DNA from: Palsa-883 sp963847615
GTDB lineage: Bacteria > Pseudomonadota > Alphaproteobacteria > Acetobacterales > Acetobacteraceae
Assembly: GCA_963847615.1 (NCBI GenBank)
Contig: CAWKAN010000017.1
Location: forward strand, 186,001 to 250,000
Length of the DNA: 64,000 nt
Direction of reading: 5' to 3'
The notes beneath the pieces were generated by a model. It did no database searches and was not told the DNA's origin. It worked only from the letters and a program-made list of their open reading frames with translations. Shown here piece after piece: positions 56,442 to 64,000 of this stretch. The position numbers and the translations under genes were made by a program. Within the stretch, counting starts at the first letter, position 1; every line of letters starts with the position of its first letter.

Positions 56442-57547
56442 GCACTGGGCCGCTGAGCACTGGGCCGCTGAGCCTGGCGATCCGGCTGCGCCATCGCTTT
56501 CCCGGGATGCGGATCGACATCGCGTTCGAGGCGCCGGCGGCGGGCGTGACGGTGCTGTTCGGTCCCTCGGGCGCCGGCAAATCCACCATTATTGCCGTCG
56601 TCGCCGGCCTGTTGCGTCCCGACGCCTGCCGCGTCGAGGCCGACGGCGAAGTGCTCGCCGACACCGACCGCGGCGTCTGGCTGGCCCCGGAACGACGCCG
56701 CATCGGCCTGGTGTTCCAGGACGCGCGGCTGTTTCCGCACATGTCGGTCGCCACCAACCTGCGCTTCGGGCTGCGCCGCGCCGCACCCGGGCCGATCCGC
56801 TTCGACGAGGTCGTCGAGCTGCTGGGCATCGGCGGCCTGCTGGCGCGCCGACCGCACACGCTGTCCGGCGGCGAGCGCCAGCGCGTGGCGATCGGCCGGG
56901 CGCTGCTGGCCCAGCCGCGGCTGCTGCTGATGGACGAGCCGCTGGCCGGCCTCGACGACGCGCGCAAGGCGGAGATCCTGCCCTACCTGGCGCGGCTGAA
57001 GACCGCGCTACGCCTGCCGATCCTGTATGTCACGCACGCGCTGGACGAGGTGAACCGGCTGGCCGATTCGATGCTGCTGATCGAGGCGGGCCAGGTGGTC
57101 GGACGCGGCACGGTCTCGGAGATCGCCGCGCGCACCGACCTGCCGCTGGCCCAGCGCGAGGACGCCGGCGCGCTGCTGCTGTGCCGCGTCGTGGCGCATG
57201 ACGCGGGCCGCGTGCTGACCAGGCTGGAGGGCGGCGGCGCGACCTTCTGGGTGCCGCTGCTGGACGCGCCGCTGCAGGCCGAACGGCGCATCCGCATCCC
57301 GGCGCGCGAGGTGATCCTGGCCGGCCGGGCGCCGGATTCGATCAGCGTGCACAATATCGTACCCGGAACGGTGCGGCGGATCGCCGCCGAGGGCGCGCGG
57401 CGCTCGGTGCTGGTGGAGATCGCGCTGCCGAGCGGCGCGCTGCTGGGCCGTGTCACGCCGGATGCCATCACCCGCCTGGCGTTGGCGCCGGGCGCGCCGG
57501 TGCTGGCGCTGATCAAGTCAACCTCGATCGAAGTGCTGGGTAATTGA
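56438..57547 (+). CDS. modC: Molybdate ABC transporter, ATP-binding protein
   Basis: 369 residues. Walker A GPSGAGKST, signature LSGGERQRVAI, Walker B LLLMDEP, and a C-terminal TOBE/Mop molybdate-binding domain (SISVHNIVPGTVRRI). ATG at 56438 overlaps the modB stop (ATGA). At its start a 15-bp unit is duplicated, giving STGPLSTGPL, so the first five residues are probably dispensable. Completes modABC. Confidence 0.95.
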   Translation: MSTGPLSTGPLSLAIRLRHRFPGMRIDIAFEAPAAGVTVLFGPSGAGKSTIIAVVAGLLRPDACRVEADGEVLADTDRGVWLAPERRRIGLVFQDARLFPHMSVATNLRFGLRRAAPGPIRFDEVVELLGIGGLLARRPHTLSGGERQRVAIGRALLAQPRLLLMDEPLAGLDDARKAEILPYLARLKTALRLPILYVTHALDEVNRLADSMLLIEAGQVVGRGTVSEIAARTDLPLAQREDAGALLLCRVVAHDAGRVLTRLEGGGATFWVPLLDAPLQAERRIRIPAREVILAGRAPDSISVHNIVPGTVRRIAAEGARRSVLVEIALPSGALLGRVTPDAITRLALAPGAPVLALIKSTSIEVLGN

Positions 57548-57946
57548 TTGTTGCGGGTGCGTGGCATCCGCCGGATGCGCCCACCGGCCCGCGCTCGCCG
57601 ACCTGCGCCGTCCGCTCCGCACAGGCCCGCAGCCGGCCTGGCAGCTGCCTCCGTCGCCCTGGCGCGCCATGTCCCGGACACTTCTCCGGGGTGTCCAGGA
57701 CATGGACGGCGGTACACTCCGGTCGCAGGCACAAAAGACCCCGCCGCATTGGACGGCGGGGCCAGTTGCAGGCTTGGGGCAGGCCGCTTGGGGGATGCGG
57801 CCTAGCCCGGACATGGGTTGCCGGCAGCGGGATTTCACCACACATCGGTGTGACCGGCGGGCGGATCGACCGCCCCCGGCATGTGCCTCCGATCCTCCGG
57901 GTTCCGACCACCGCCGCACGGTCCGCTTCACCATAATTTTAATTTC
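57548..57946. other. Gene-free stretch after modC
   Basis: No gene supported. A hairpin CCCCGCCG...CGGCGGGG at about 57739-57760 has an A-run before it on the plus strand, which gives a stem followed by a T-run on the minus strand and so may end minus-strand transcription. The remainder up to 58319 is MITE copy 5 and about 190 bp with no gene. Confidence 0.4.
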
Positions 57947-58131
57947 GCTCATATGGCGTTGACTGTTGGCCGGCCCCGTAGGGCGGAAAAGCGCAGCGCC
58001 TTCCGCCACCGCCGGGCGCGCCGCTCGCATCTGCCGACGTCCCCAACAACATATCCCGCCACCGTCCGACGGCGGAAGGCGCTGCGCTTTTCCGCCCTAC
58101 GGGGCCGGCCAACAGTCAACGCCATATGAGC
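57947..58131 (+). mobile_element. MITE copy 5
   Basis: Full-length copy, core forward. Termini GCTCATATGGCGTTGACTG and CAGTCAACGCCATATGAGC. The flanks have TTTAATT on both sides, consistent with an 8-bp duplication in which one base has changed. The arms carry a GGCCGG variant on both sides. Confidence 0.92.
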
Positions 58132-58319
58132 CTTTAATTCTGCCCGATCCGGACAGTCGCTTTCCGTGGTGGCCGGCCCGATCATGGCCGGGCCACGCCC
58201 GGCCACGACGCAGCGGCAATCTCGTGCGACCAAATGGGGAATTGCCGGGCACTTGACCGCGCGGCTGGCGCAGGACAGGATGAATGGTAGCGATAACACC
58301 GCCCCGCCCGCCACGGCGA

Positions 58320-59423
58320 TCAGGAGGAGGCGCGCTCGACGATGCGAAACGGCACCTGCACCCGCCGGGCGCCCGCAGTGCCGCCCAGCCGGTCCAGCAC
58401 GAACGCGGCGGCGTGTTGGCCGATGCGCGCGCCCTCGACGCTCACCGTGGTGAACGGCGGGTCGCCCATCGCGCTGAGCTCGAAATCGCCGAACCCGCAC
58501 ACCGCAAGACATTCCGGCACCGCCACGCCGTGCGCGCGGGCCTCCACCAGCGCGCCGAAGGCCACCAGGTCGGAGCTGCAGAACAGCGCGACCGGCCGCG
58601 TCCCCGCCGGGGCGCCCACCGGGGCCGGCGCCCGTGCCCCCTCCGGCGTTCCCATCGCTGCCTCCACCGCAGCCAGCGCCGGCAGCAGCGCCCGCAGCGC
58701 CGCCCGCCCGGCACCGATCGTGCTCGGCGCCGGCATCACCGTGTGCACCAGCAGCGTCCCGCCGCCGCGCTGCGCCGCGCGCGCGAACGCCGCCGCGCGC
58801 AGCCGCGCCCGCCGATCGGCGGCAGCGAACACCGCGAACCGGTCATGACCCTTGGCGCGGAAATACGCCGCCACCGCCGCGCCGACCGCGGCATGATCGA
58901 CCTCCACCAGCATGTCGATCGGCCGGCGCGCGACGTCGAAGATCTCCACCACCGGGATGGCGGCATCGGCCAGCAACTGGCGCGTCGGCGCGTCGTGCTT
59001 CGCCCCGGTCAGCAGCAGCGCGTCCGGCCGGCGCGACAGCACCGCGCGCACCAGCGCCGCCTCGCTCACGCCGGCGTAGCCGGACAGCGACAGCATCACC
59101 TCGTAGCCGCGCGCGCGCAGCACGTCGGTGAAGTTCTGCACCAGCTCGACGAACATCGGATGTGCCATGGTCGGAACGATGGCCGCGACCATGCGCGTCC
59201 GGCGCGAAGACAATCCGCCGGCGATCAGGTTCGGCACGTAGCCGAGACGTTCGATCGCCGCGCGCACCCGCTGCGCGGTCGCCGCCGAGACCCGCTCCGG
59301 CGTGTTCAGCACGCGCGAGACCGTCATCGGCGCGACGTCGGCCGCCGCGGCGACGTCGCTCAGCTTCACCGATGGGCGTGCCGGCGGCACCTGAAACGAC
59401 ACGATCGCGCTCTCCGTTGTCAC
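58320..59423 (-). CDS. LacI-family transcriptional regulator
   Basis: 367 residues. N-terminal helix-turn-helix KLSDVAAAADVAPMTVSRVL with hinge RTRMVAAIVPTM, then a periplasmic-binding-like effector domain (VEIFDVARRP, CGFGDFELS). The GTG at 59423 is chosen by analogy to the family start; an upstream extension has no homology. Divergent from the ABC binding-protein gene 90 bp away, so it probably regulates that operon. Confidence 0.93.
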   Translation of the reverse strand: MTTESAIVSFQVPPARPSVKLSDVAAAADVAPMTVSRVLNTPERVSAATAQRVRAAIERLGYVPNLIAGGLSSRRTRMVAAIVPTMAHPMFVELVQNFTDVLRARGYEVMLSLSGYAGVSEAALVRAVLSRRPDALLLTGAKHDAPTRQLLADAAIPVVEIFDVARRPIDMLVEVDHAAVGAAVAAYFRAKGHDRFAVFAAADRRARLRAAAFARAAQRGGGTLLVHTVMPAPSTIGAGRAALRALLPALAAVEAAMGTPEGARAPAPVGAPAGTRPVALFCSSDLVAFGALVEARAHGVAVPECLAVCGFGDFELSAMGDPPFTTVSVEGARIGQHAAAFVLDRLGGTAGARRVQVPFRIVERASS

Positions 59424-59512
59424 GATGACCCTGCAAGCGTAGCGTCCGCCGCGCTCAGGGCACATCTCTTCGTGGCCTCGCGGAGGAGTGCCAACACGGG
59501 AGGATACCAATC

Positions 59513-60709
59513 ATGACCGATTTTGCCACCACCCGCCGGGCCTTGCTTGGCGGCCTCGCCGGCGCGGCCGCCTTGGGTGCCACCGCGCCGCGCGCCGGCG
59601 CCGTCGCCCCGCCGCCGCTGCCCACCGCGCCGGTCGAGCTCAACGTGATCGACGTCGCCGGTCAGCTCCAGCTCACCCAGGGCGCGATCCAGAATTTCGT
59701 CAAGGCGCATCCGAAGCTGGTTTCCAAGGTCAACTTCTCGCAGGCGCCGGCGCCGGAGCTGCCGGGCAAGATCAAGGCGCAGCAGGCCGCCGGGCGCGTC
59801 GACATCGACCTGGTGATGACCGGCACCGACGGGCTGGCCGCCGGCATCGACGGCAAGCTGTGGATCCCGATCTGCACCGACTACGCCGCGGAACTGCCCG
59901 ACCTGAAGTCGATCTACCTGCCGGGCGCGCTGAAGATGCAGGGCCTGGCGGAGAACCAGGCGGTCTGCGTGGTGTTCTGCCCGGCCGGGCCGATCATCGA
60001 ATACATGCCCGACGCCGTGAAGACGCCGCCGAAATCTGCGCAGCAACTGCTCGACTGGGCGAAGGCGCACCCGAAGCGCTTCCTCTATGCCCGCCCGGCC
60101 AATTCCGGCCCCGGCCGCACCTTCCTGCAAGGCCTGCCCTACATCCTGAAGGACAAGGACCCGATGGATCCGAAGGACGGCTGGGACAAGACCTGGGCCT
60201 ACCTGATCGAACTGGGCAAGTACATCGAATACTATCCGACCGGCACCACCGCGACGATGAAGGAACTGGCCGAGGGCTCGCGCGACATCATCGCCTCGCA
60301 TCTCGGCTGGGACCTCAATCCGCGCATCCTCGGCGTGGTGCCGAAGGAGGCGCAGGTCGGCACGCTGGAAGGCTTCCACTGGGTCACCGACGCGCAATAC
60401 TGGGCGATCCCCAAGGGCATCGCGCCCAGCCACCTCGCCGTGCTGCTGGAGATGACCAAATACATGCTCAGCAAGCCGGCGCAGGCGATGACCTACGACA
60501 AGGGTTATTTCTATCCCGGACCGGCGGTGAAGGACGTGCCGCTGTCGATGGCCCCGCCGGACAGCCAGAAGCTCGTCGCCGAATACACCCGCCCGTTCTA
60601 TCCCAAGCTGATCGCCGACGTGCCGTCGGAGGTGCCGCTGCCCGCCGACAAGCTGGTCTACGCGTTCCAGCGCTGGGACCAGCAGGTCGGCTCGCGGCCC
60701 GGCCGGTAG
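59513..60709 (+). CDS. ABC transporter substrate-binding protein, Tat-exported
   Basis: 398 residues. Twin-arginine-like signal TTRRALLGGLAGAAALG. The mature part is a type-2 extracellular binding protein (family of spermidine/putrescine, iron or thiamine binding proteins; NVIDVAGQLQLTQGAI, then VTDAQYWAIPKG). GGGAGGATACC before the ATG at 59513. First gene of a four-gene transporter operon. Confidence 0.92.
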   Translation: MTDFATTRRALLGGLAGAAALGATAPRAGAVAPPPLPTAPVELNVIDVAGQLQLTQGAIQNFVKAHPKLVSKVNFSQAPAPELPGKIKAQQAAGRVDIDLVMTGTDGLAAGIDGKLWIPICTDYAAELPDLKSIYLPGALKMQGLAENQAVCVVFCPAGPIIEYMPDAVKTPPKSAQQLLDWAKAHPKRFLYARPANSGPGRTFLQGLPYILKDKDPMDPKDGWDKTWAYLIELGKYIEYYPTGTTATMKELAEGSRDIIASHLGWDLNPRILGVVPKEAQVGTLEGFHWVTDAQYWAIPKGIAPSHLAVLLEMTKYMLSKPAQAMTYDKGYFYPGPAVKDVPLSMAPPDSQKLVAEYTRPFYPKLIADVPSEVPLPADKLVYAFQRWDQQVGSRPGR

Positions 60710-60715
60710 CGCAGC

Positions 60716-61792
60716 GTGCCCGTCACGCCGCGTGACTTCCGCGCGCTTCGGCTCGACCGGGTCACCCGCGACTTCGGTCAGACCCACGCGCTGCGTGACG
60801 TGTCGGTGACGGTCGAGCGGGGCGAATTCGTCGCCCTGCTCGGCCCGTCCGGCTGCGGCAAATCCACCGCGCTGAACTGCATCGCCGGGCTGCTGCAGCT
60901 CAGCGACGGGGCGATCTGGTTGGACGACACGCGGATCGACGAGGTCGGGCCGGAGGAACGCGGCTTCGGCATGGTGTTCCAGAACTACGCGCTGTTTCCG
61001 CACATGACGGTACGGCGCAACATCGGCTTCGGCCTGACCACGCAACGCCGGCCGAGGGCGGAGATCGAGAAGCGGGTGAACGAAGCGATCGGCGTGGTGC
61101 AGCTGGAGCAGCACGCCGACAAGCTGCCCGGCCAGCTCTCCGGCGGACAGCAGCAGCGCGTGGCGATCGCGCGCGCCATCGTGGTCGGCCCGCCGCTGAT
61201 GCTGATGGACGAGCCGCTGTCCAACCTCGATGCCAAGCTGCGGATCGAGATGCGCGCCGAGGTCCGGCGCATCCACGCCATGCTGGGCTGCTCCACCGTC
61301 TACGTCACCCACGACCAGGAGGAGGCGCTGTCGCTGGCCGACCGCATCCTGGTGCTGATCGACGGGCAGACGCGCCAGGTGGGCACGCCGGAAGACCTCT
61401 ATTCGCGGCCCGCCACCCCCGACGTCGCCGAGTTCATGGGCTATCGCAACCTGCTGGACACAAGCGCCACGCCGGCTGACGGCGGCGTGCTGGTCGGCGT
61501 CGCCGGCGCCAGCCTGCATGGCACGGTGCAGGGCAAGCCGCATGGTTCGCTCGCCGGGCCGGCGGTGGTTGCCATCCGGCCGGAGGACCTGGTGCCCACG
61601 CCGGATGGTCCGATCACCGCGACCGTCGAGATCGCCGAGTATCACGGCCGCGACTTCTACGCCGTGTTGCGCGGCGGCGACGGCGGCATGCTGTACTGCC
61701 GCTCGCCGATCCGGGTCAGTGCCGGCGAAACGATCCGCCTGACCGCCCGGCCCGATCGCGTGCTGGTCTACCCGGCGCTGCCCGCGGCATGA
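60716..61792 (+). CDS. ABC transporter ATP-binding protein (PotA/FbpC-like)
   Basis: 358 residues. Walker A GPSGCGKST, signature LSGGQQQRVAI, Walker B LMLMDEP, C-terminal TOBE domain. GTG start at 60716, 6 nt after the binding-protein stop. Operon with the two permeases. Confidence 0.94.
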   Translation: MPVTPRDFRALRLDRVTRDFGQTHALRDVSVTVERGEFVALLGPSGCGKSTALNCIAGLLQLSDGAIWLDDTRIDEVGPEERGFGMVFQNYALFPHMTVRRNIGFGLTTQRRPRAEIEKRVNEAIGVVQLEQHADKLPGQLSGGQQQRVAIARAIVVGPPLMLMDEPLSNLDAKLRIEMRAEVRRIHAMLGCSTVYVTHDQEEALSLADRILVLIDGQTRQVGTPEDLYSRPATPDVAEFMGYRNLLDTSATPADGGVLVGVAGASLHGTVQGKPHGSLAGPAVVAIRPEDLVPTPDGPITATVEIAEYHGRDFYAVLRGGDGGMLYCRSPIRVSAGETIRLTARPDRVLVYPALPAA

Positions 61793-62670
61793 CCGCCCGC
61801 CTCTCGCTTCGTCGCCGCCTGAAGGAGCGCGGGCTGGACGGCGTGACCCTGCTGGTGATCCCCGGCGTGGTCTTCGTCCTGGCATTGTTCATCTATCCGT
61901 TCCTCTACGGCCTGTTCCTGTCGTTCCGGCCGAAGCAGGGCGGTCCGCTGGCGAATTATGCGACCTTCTTCGCCACGCCGTTTCTCTACAACACGATCTG
62001 GACCACGCTGGTGATCGCCGTTCCGGTCACCATCCTGAACGTCGTGCTGTCGATCCCGGTGGCGTTGCGCGTGCGGCTGATGAAGCACCAACGGCTGCTG
62101 ACGACCATCCTGGTGATCCCGATCACCCTCGGCACCGTGCTGGTCGCCGAGGGGCTGCTGACCTATCTCGGCCCGCGCGGCTGGCTGAACCGCACCCTGC
62201 TGCTGTTCGGCCTGGAACAGAACCCGGTGCGGCTGATCCACAACTACTGGGGCGTGATGCTGTCGCTGGTGATCAGTGGCTTCCCGTTCACCTTCCTGCT
62301 GACGCTGTCCTACGTCACCGGCATCGATCCGTCGCTGGAACAGGCCGGTGCCATGCTCGGCGCCCGCGCCCGCGCCCGGTTCAACCGCATCCTGCTGCCG
62401 CTGCTGTTGCCGGGGCTGACGATCACGCTGGCGCTGGCCTTCGTGCAGGCGTTTTCCGTGTTCCCCTCGGCGCTGCTGCTGGGCGAACCGTCCGGCTCCA
62501 CGCGGGTGATCTCGATCGCCGCGTACACCGCGGCGTTCGAACAGTTCGACTATCCGCTGGCCTCGGCGATCGCCATGCTCATGGCCGGCGTGCAGGTGCT
62601 GATCGTGGTGGCGCTGCTGGGATTGCGCGGGCTGCTGTTCCGCGGCCCGGCCAGCACGGGAAAGGGCTGA
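61789..62670 (+). CDS. ABC transporter permease (PotB-like)
   Basis: 293 residues, six membrane helices, EAA loop EQAGAMLGARARARFNRILLP. ATG at 61789 overlaps the ATPase stop (ATGA). Pairs with the following permease. Confidence 0.93.
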   Translation: MTARLSLRRRLKERGLDGVTLLVIPGVVFVLALFIYPFLYGLFLSFRPKQGGPLANYATFFATPFLYNTIWTTLVIAVPVTILNVVLSIPVALRVRLMKHQRLLTTILVIPITLGTVLVAEGLLTYLGPRGWLNRTLLLFGLEQNPVRLIHNYWGVMLSLVISGFPFTFLLTLSYVTGIDPSLEQAGAMLGARARARFNRILLPLLLPGLTITLALAFVQAFSVFPSALLLGEPSGSTRVISIAAYTAAFEQFDYPLASAIAMLMAGVQVLIVVALLGLRGLLFRGPASTGKG

Positions 62671-62676
62671 CCCGCC

Positions 62677-63500
62677 ATGCGGCGCCATCCCGGAGAGCGG
62701 CTATGGGCCTTCGCCGTCTGGGCGGTGGTGGGGTTCTTCATCGTCAACCTGGTGGCGATGATCGGCAGCGTGGTGGTGAACTCCTTCGGCACGCACTGGT
62801 TCAACACCTGGCTGCCGGCCGGCTTCACCCCGCAGTGGTATCGCTGGCGTGGAACGAGTTCCAGCTGCCGGACATCCTGCTGGTGACCGCCGAGGTGGTC
62901 GGTGCCGTGGTGCTGCTGTCCGCCCTGATCGGCGTGCCGACGGCCTATGCCATGGCGCGGCGCGAGTTCCCCGGCAAGCGCGCGGCGATGCTGCTGTTCC
63001 TGCTGCCGCTGATGGTGCCGCCGATCACCTACGGCATCCCGCTGGCGACCGTGCTGTACCAGGCGCACCTGGCCGGGGCGATCTGGGGCGTGATCCTGGC
63101 CAACCTGGTGCCGACCGTGCCGTTCGTGATCCTGATCATGATCCCGTTCGTCGAGCAGATCGATCCGCGCGTCGAAGCCGCCGCGCGCGTGTTCGGCGCC
63201 GGCCTCGGCCGGCTGTTCATGCAGATCCTGGTGCCGTTGCTGATGCCCGGCATCCTGGCGGCGCTGATGCTGGTGCTGGTGCGCACCATCGCGATGTTCG
63301 AGCTGACCTTCCTGACCGCCGGCCCCGACAGCCAGACCCTGGTCGTCGCGCTGTATTACGCGGTGTTCGCCGCGGGCGTGCGGCCGGGCCAGTCGATCGA
63401 CGCCATGGCGGTGGTCTACATGGTCACCACCCTGGCCTGGCTGCTGGTCGCGCTGCGCTTCGTCAACCCCACCCAAATCGTCACCCGCGCCAAGCGCTGA
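62677..63500 (+). CDS. ABC transporter permease (PotC-like), one-base frameshift
   Basis: The ATG at 62677 (MRRHPGERLW) runs to FTPQWYRW near 62846, then the frame breaks. The continuation AWNEFQLPDILLVTAEVV is in another frame to the stop at 63500. A missing G in a GG(G) run at about 62847 would join them to about 274 residues with EAA loop EAAARVFGAGLGRLFMQ. The other operon members are intact, so sequence error is plausible. Confidence 0.88.
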
Positions 63501-63520
63501 GCCGCGCGGCAGTGGGGTGA

Positions 63521-63684
63521 ACCAGGCAAGGCCGGGGCTCCGCCCCGAACCCCGCCAGGGGGGCGTTGCCCCCCTTCCCCTCCCCACACTCCCAGTGAAG
63601 GGTTCCAAGGGCTCGCCCTTGGCGGGGTTCCAAGGGGCAGCGCCCCTTGGTGGGGTCCGGGGCGAAGCCCCGGCCTTGCTTGCT
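63521..63684. repeat. Nested-hairpin island F, half of the palindrome lost
   Basis: Has GGCAAGGCCGGGGCTCCGCCCCG at the left, GGGGGGCGTTGCCCCCC, then directly CCTTCCCCTCCCCACACTCCCAG (right arm of an island A-type palindrome) without its partner, then CCAAGGGCTCGCCCTTGG, AAGGGGCAGCGCCCCTT and GGGGCGAAGCCCC modules with CCTTGCTTGC. The left palindrome arm is missing, as if deleted by replication slippage. Confidence 0.85.
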
Positions 63685-63703
63685 TCCCCCCGCCGTCGCG
63701 CGG

Positions 63704-64000
63704 TCAGTTGCGGAACCGTGTCGGGATGCCGGTCTTCGCGGTGAGGCCGCCGTCGGCGACGAATGCCGCGCCGGTCACGTAGGACGCGAGGTCGGAGGCG
63801 AGGAACAGCACCACATTGGCCATCTCCTCCGGCGTGCCCAGCCGCCCCATCGGGATCGCGGCGATGGTTGCGTCGGCGAAGCCGGGGATCGCGGTGAGCG
63901 ATCGTTGCAGCAGCGGCGTGTCGATCGCGCCGGGGCAGATGCAGTTGCAGCGGATGTTGTCGCCGGCATATTCCATCGCGACAACGCGGGTGAAATTCAC
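63704..64000 (-). CDS. SDR-family oxidoreductase, 5' part outside the window
   Basis: C-terminal 98 residues only. NFTRVVAMEYAGDNIRCNCICPG and VTGAAFVADGGLTAKTG are the closing SDR motifs (the catalytic YxxxK lies outside). The stop is at 63704. The start is beyond the window edge; no further inference possible. It converges with the ABC operon, with hairpin island F between them. Confidence 0.9.
   Translation of the reverse strand: MNFTRVVAMEYAGDNIRCNCICPGAIDTPLLQRSLTAIPGFADATIAAIPMGRLGTPEEMANVVLFLASDLASYVTGAAFVADGGLTAKTGIPTRFRN

Overview
The window is very GC-rich (roughly 70 percent by eye) and reads as chromosome of an alphaproteobacterium, most likely Rhodospirillales/Acetobacteraceae-like. 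That placement is inference from several things: groESL behind a CIRCE element, a TIGR02300 FYDLN-type protein, single and tandem cold-shock-domain proteins, many Tat-exported ABC binding proteins, and Acetobacteraceae-style small proteins. No rRNA, tRNA, CRISPR array or prophage was recognised.

Layout. 0-5 kb (minus): a tight operon of S9 peptidase, gamma-glutamyltransferase, EamA exporter and a PRC-barrel protein. 5.3-6.6 kb: a UdgX-type uracil-DNA glycosylase. 7.0-8.4 kb: a complete IS4-family insertion sequence. 8.6-19 kb: a run of small, mostly plus-strand stress-type genes around groES-groEL, including cold-shock proteins and several unnamed proteins of 65-140 residues. 19.6-22.5 kb (minus): a large glycosyltransferase/methyltransferase-like protein and an M19 dipeptidase. 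22.6-27 kb (plus): map, a 752-residue nucleotidyltransferase-like protein, and radC. 27.4-32.3 kb: TerC-type membrane protein, purB, prfC and an SDR. 32.4-41.3 kb (minus): a carbohydrate-type ABC importer with two paralogous binding proteins, followed by an NHL-propeller protein and an amidohydrolase. 42-48 kb (minus): pcaH-pcaG-pcaB, dgoA and dgoK (separated by a plus-strand HigBA-type module) and an RraA-like aldolase, then a HicAB module. 49-53.5 kb: dihydropyrimidinase divergent from a three-part FAD/iron-sulfur oxidoreductase fusion. 53.5-57.5 kb: metallophosphoesterase, modE-like regulator and divergent modABC. 58.3-63.5 kb: LacI regulator divergent from a Tat-secreted binding protein and its ABC transporter. 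The window ends inside another SDR gene.

Between genes sit two repeat families. One is a set of nested-hairpin islands with long central palindromes (one is 116 bp and perfect). Three copies keep near-perfect self-complementarity although their arm sequences differ, and the IS4 element has inserted in a hairpin of the same type. The other is a MITE of about 184 bp with roughly 60-bp inverted repeats and apparent 8-bp target duplications, in five copies.

Several otherwise well-conserved genes (purB, two ABC permeases, the oxidoreductase fusion, two small genes) carry single-base frameshifts. Sequence error is the leading explanation for the essential ones, and the reads should be checked before calling pseudogenes. 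Catabolic uptake dominates the second half: aromatic (protocatechuate), sugar-acid (galactonate-type), hydantoin/pyrimidine and unknown ABC substrates.
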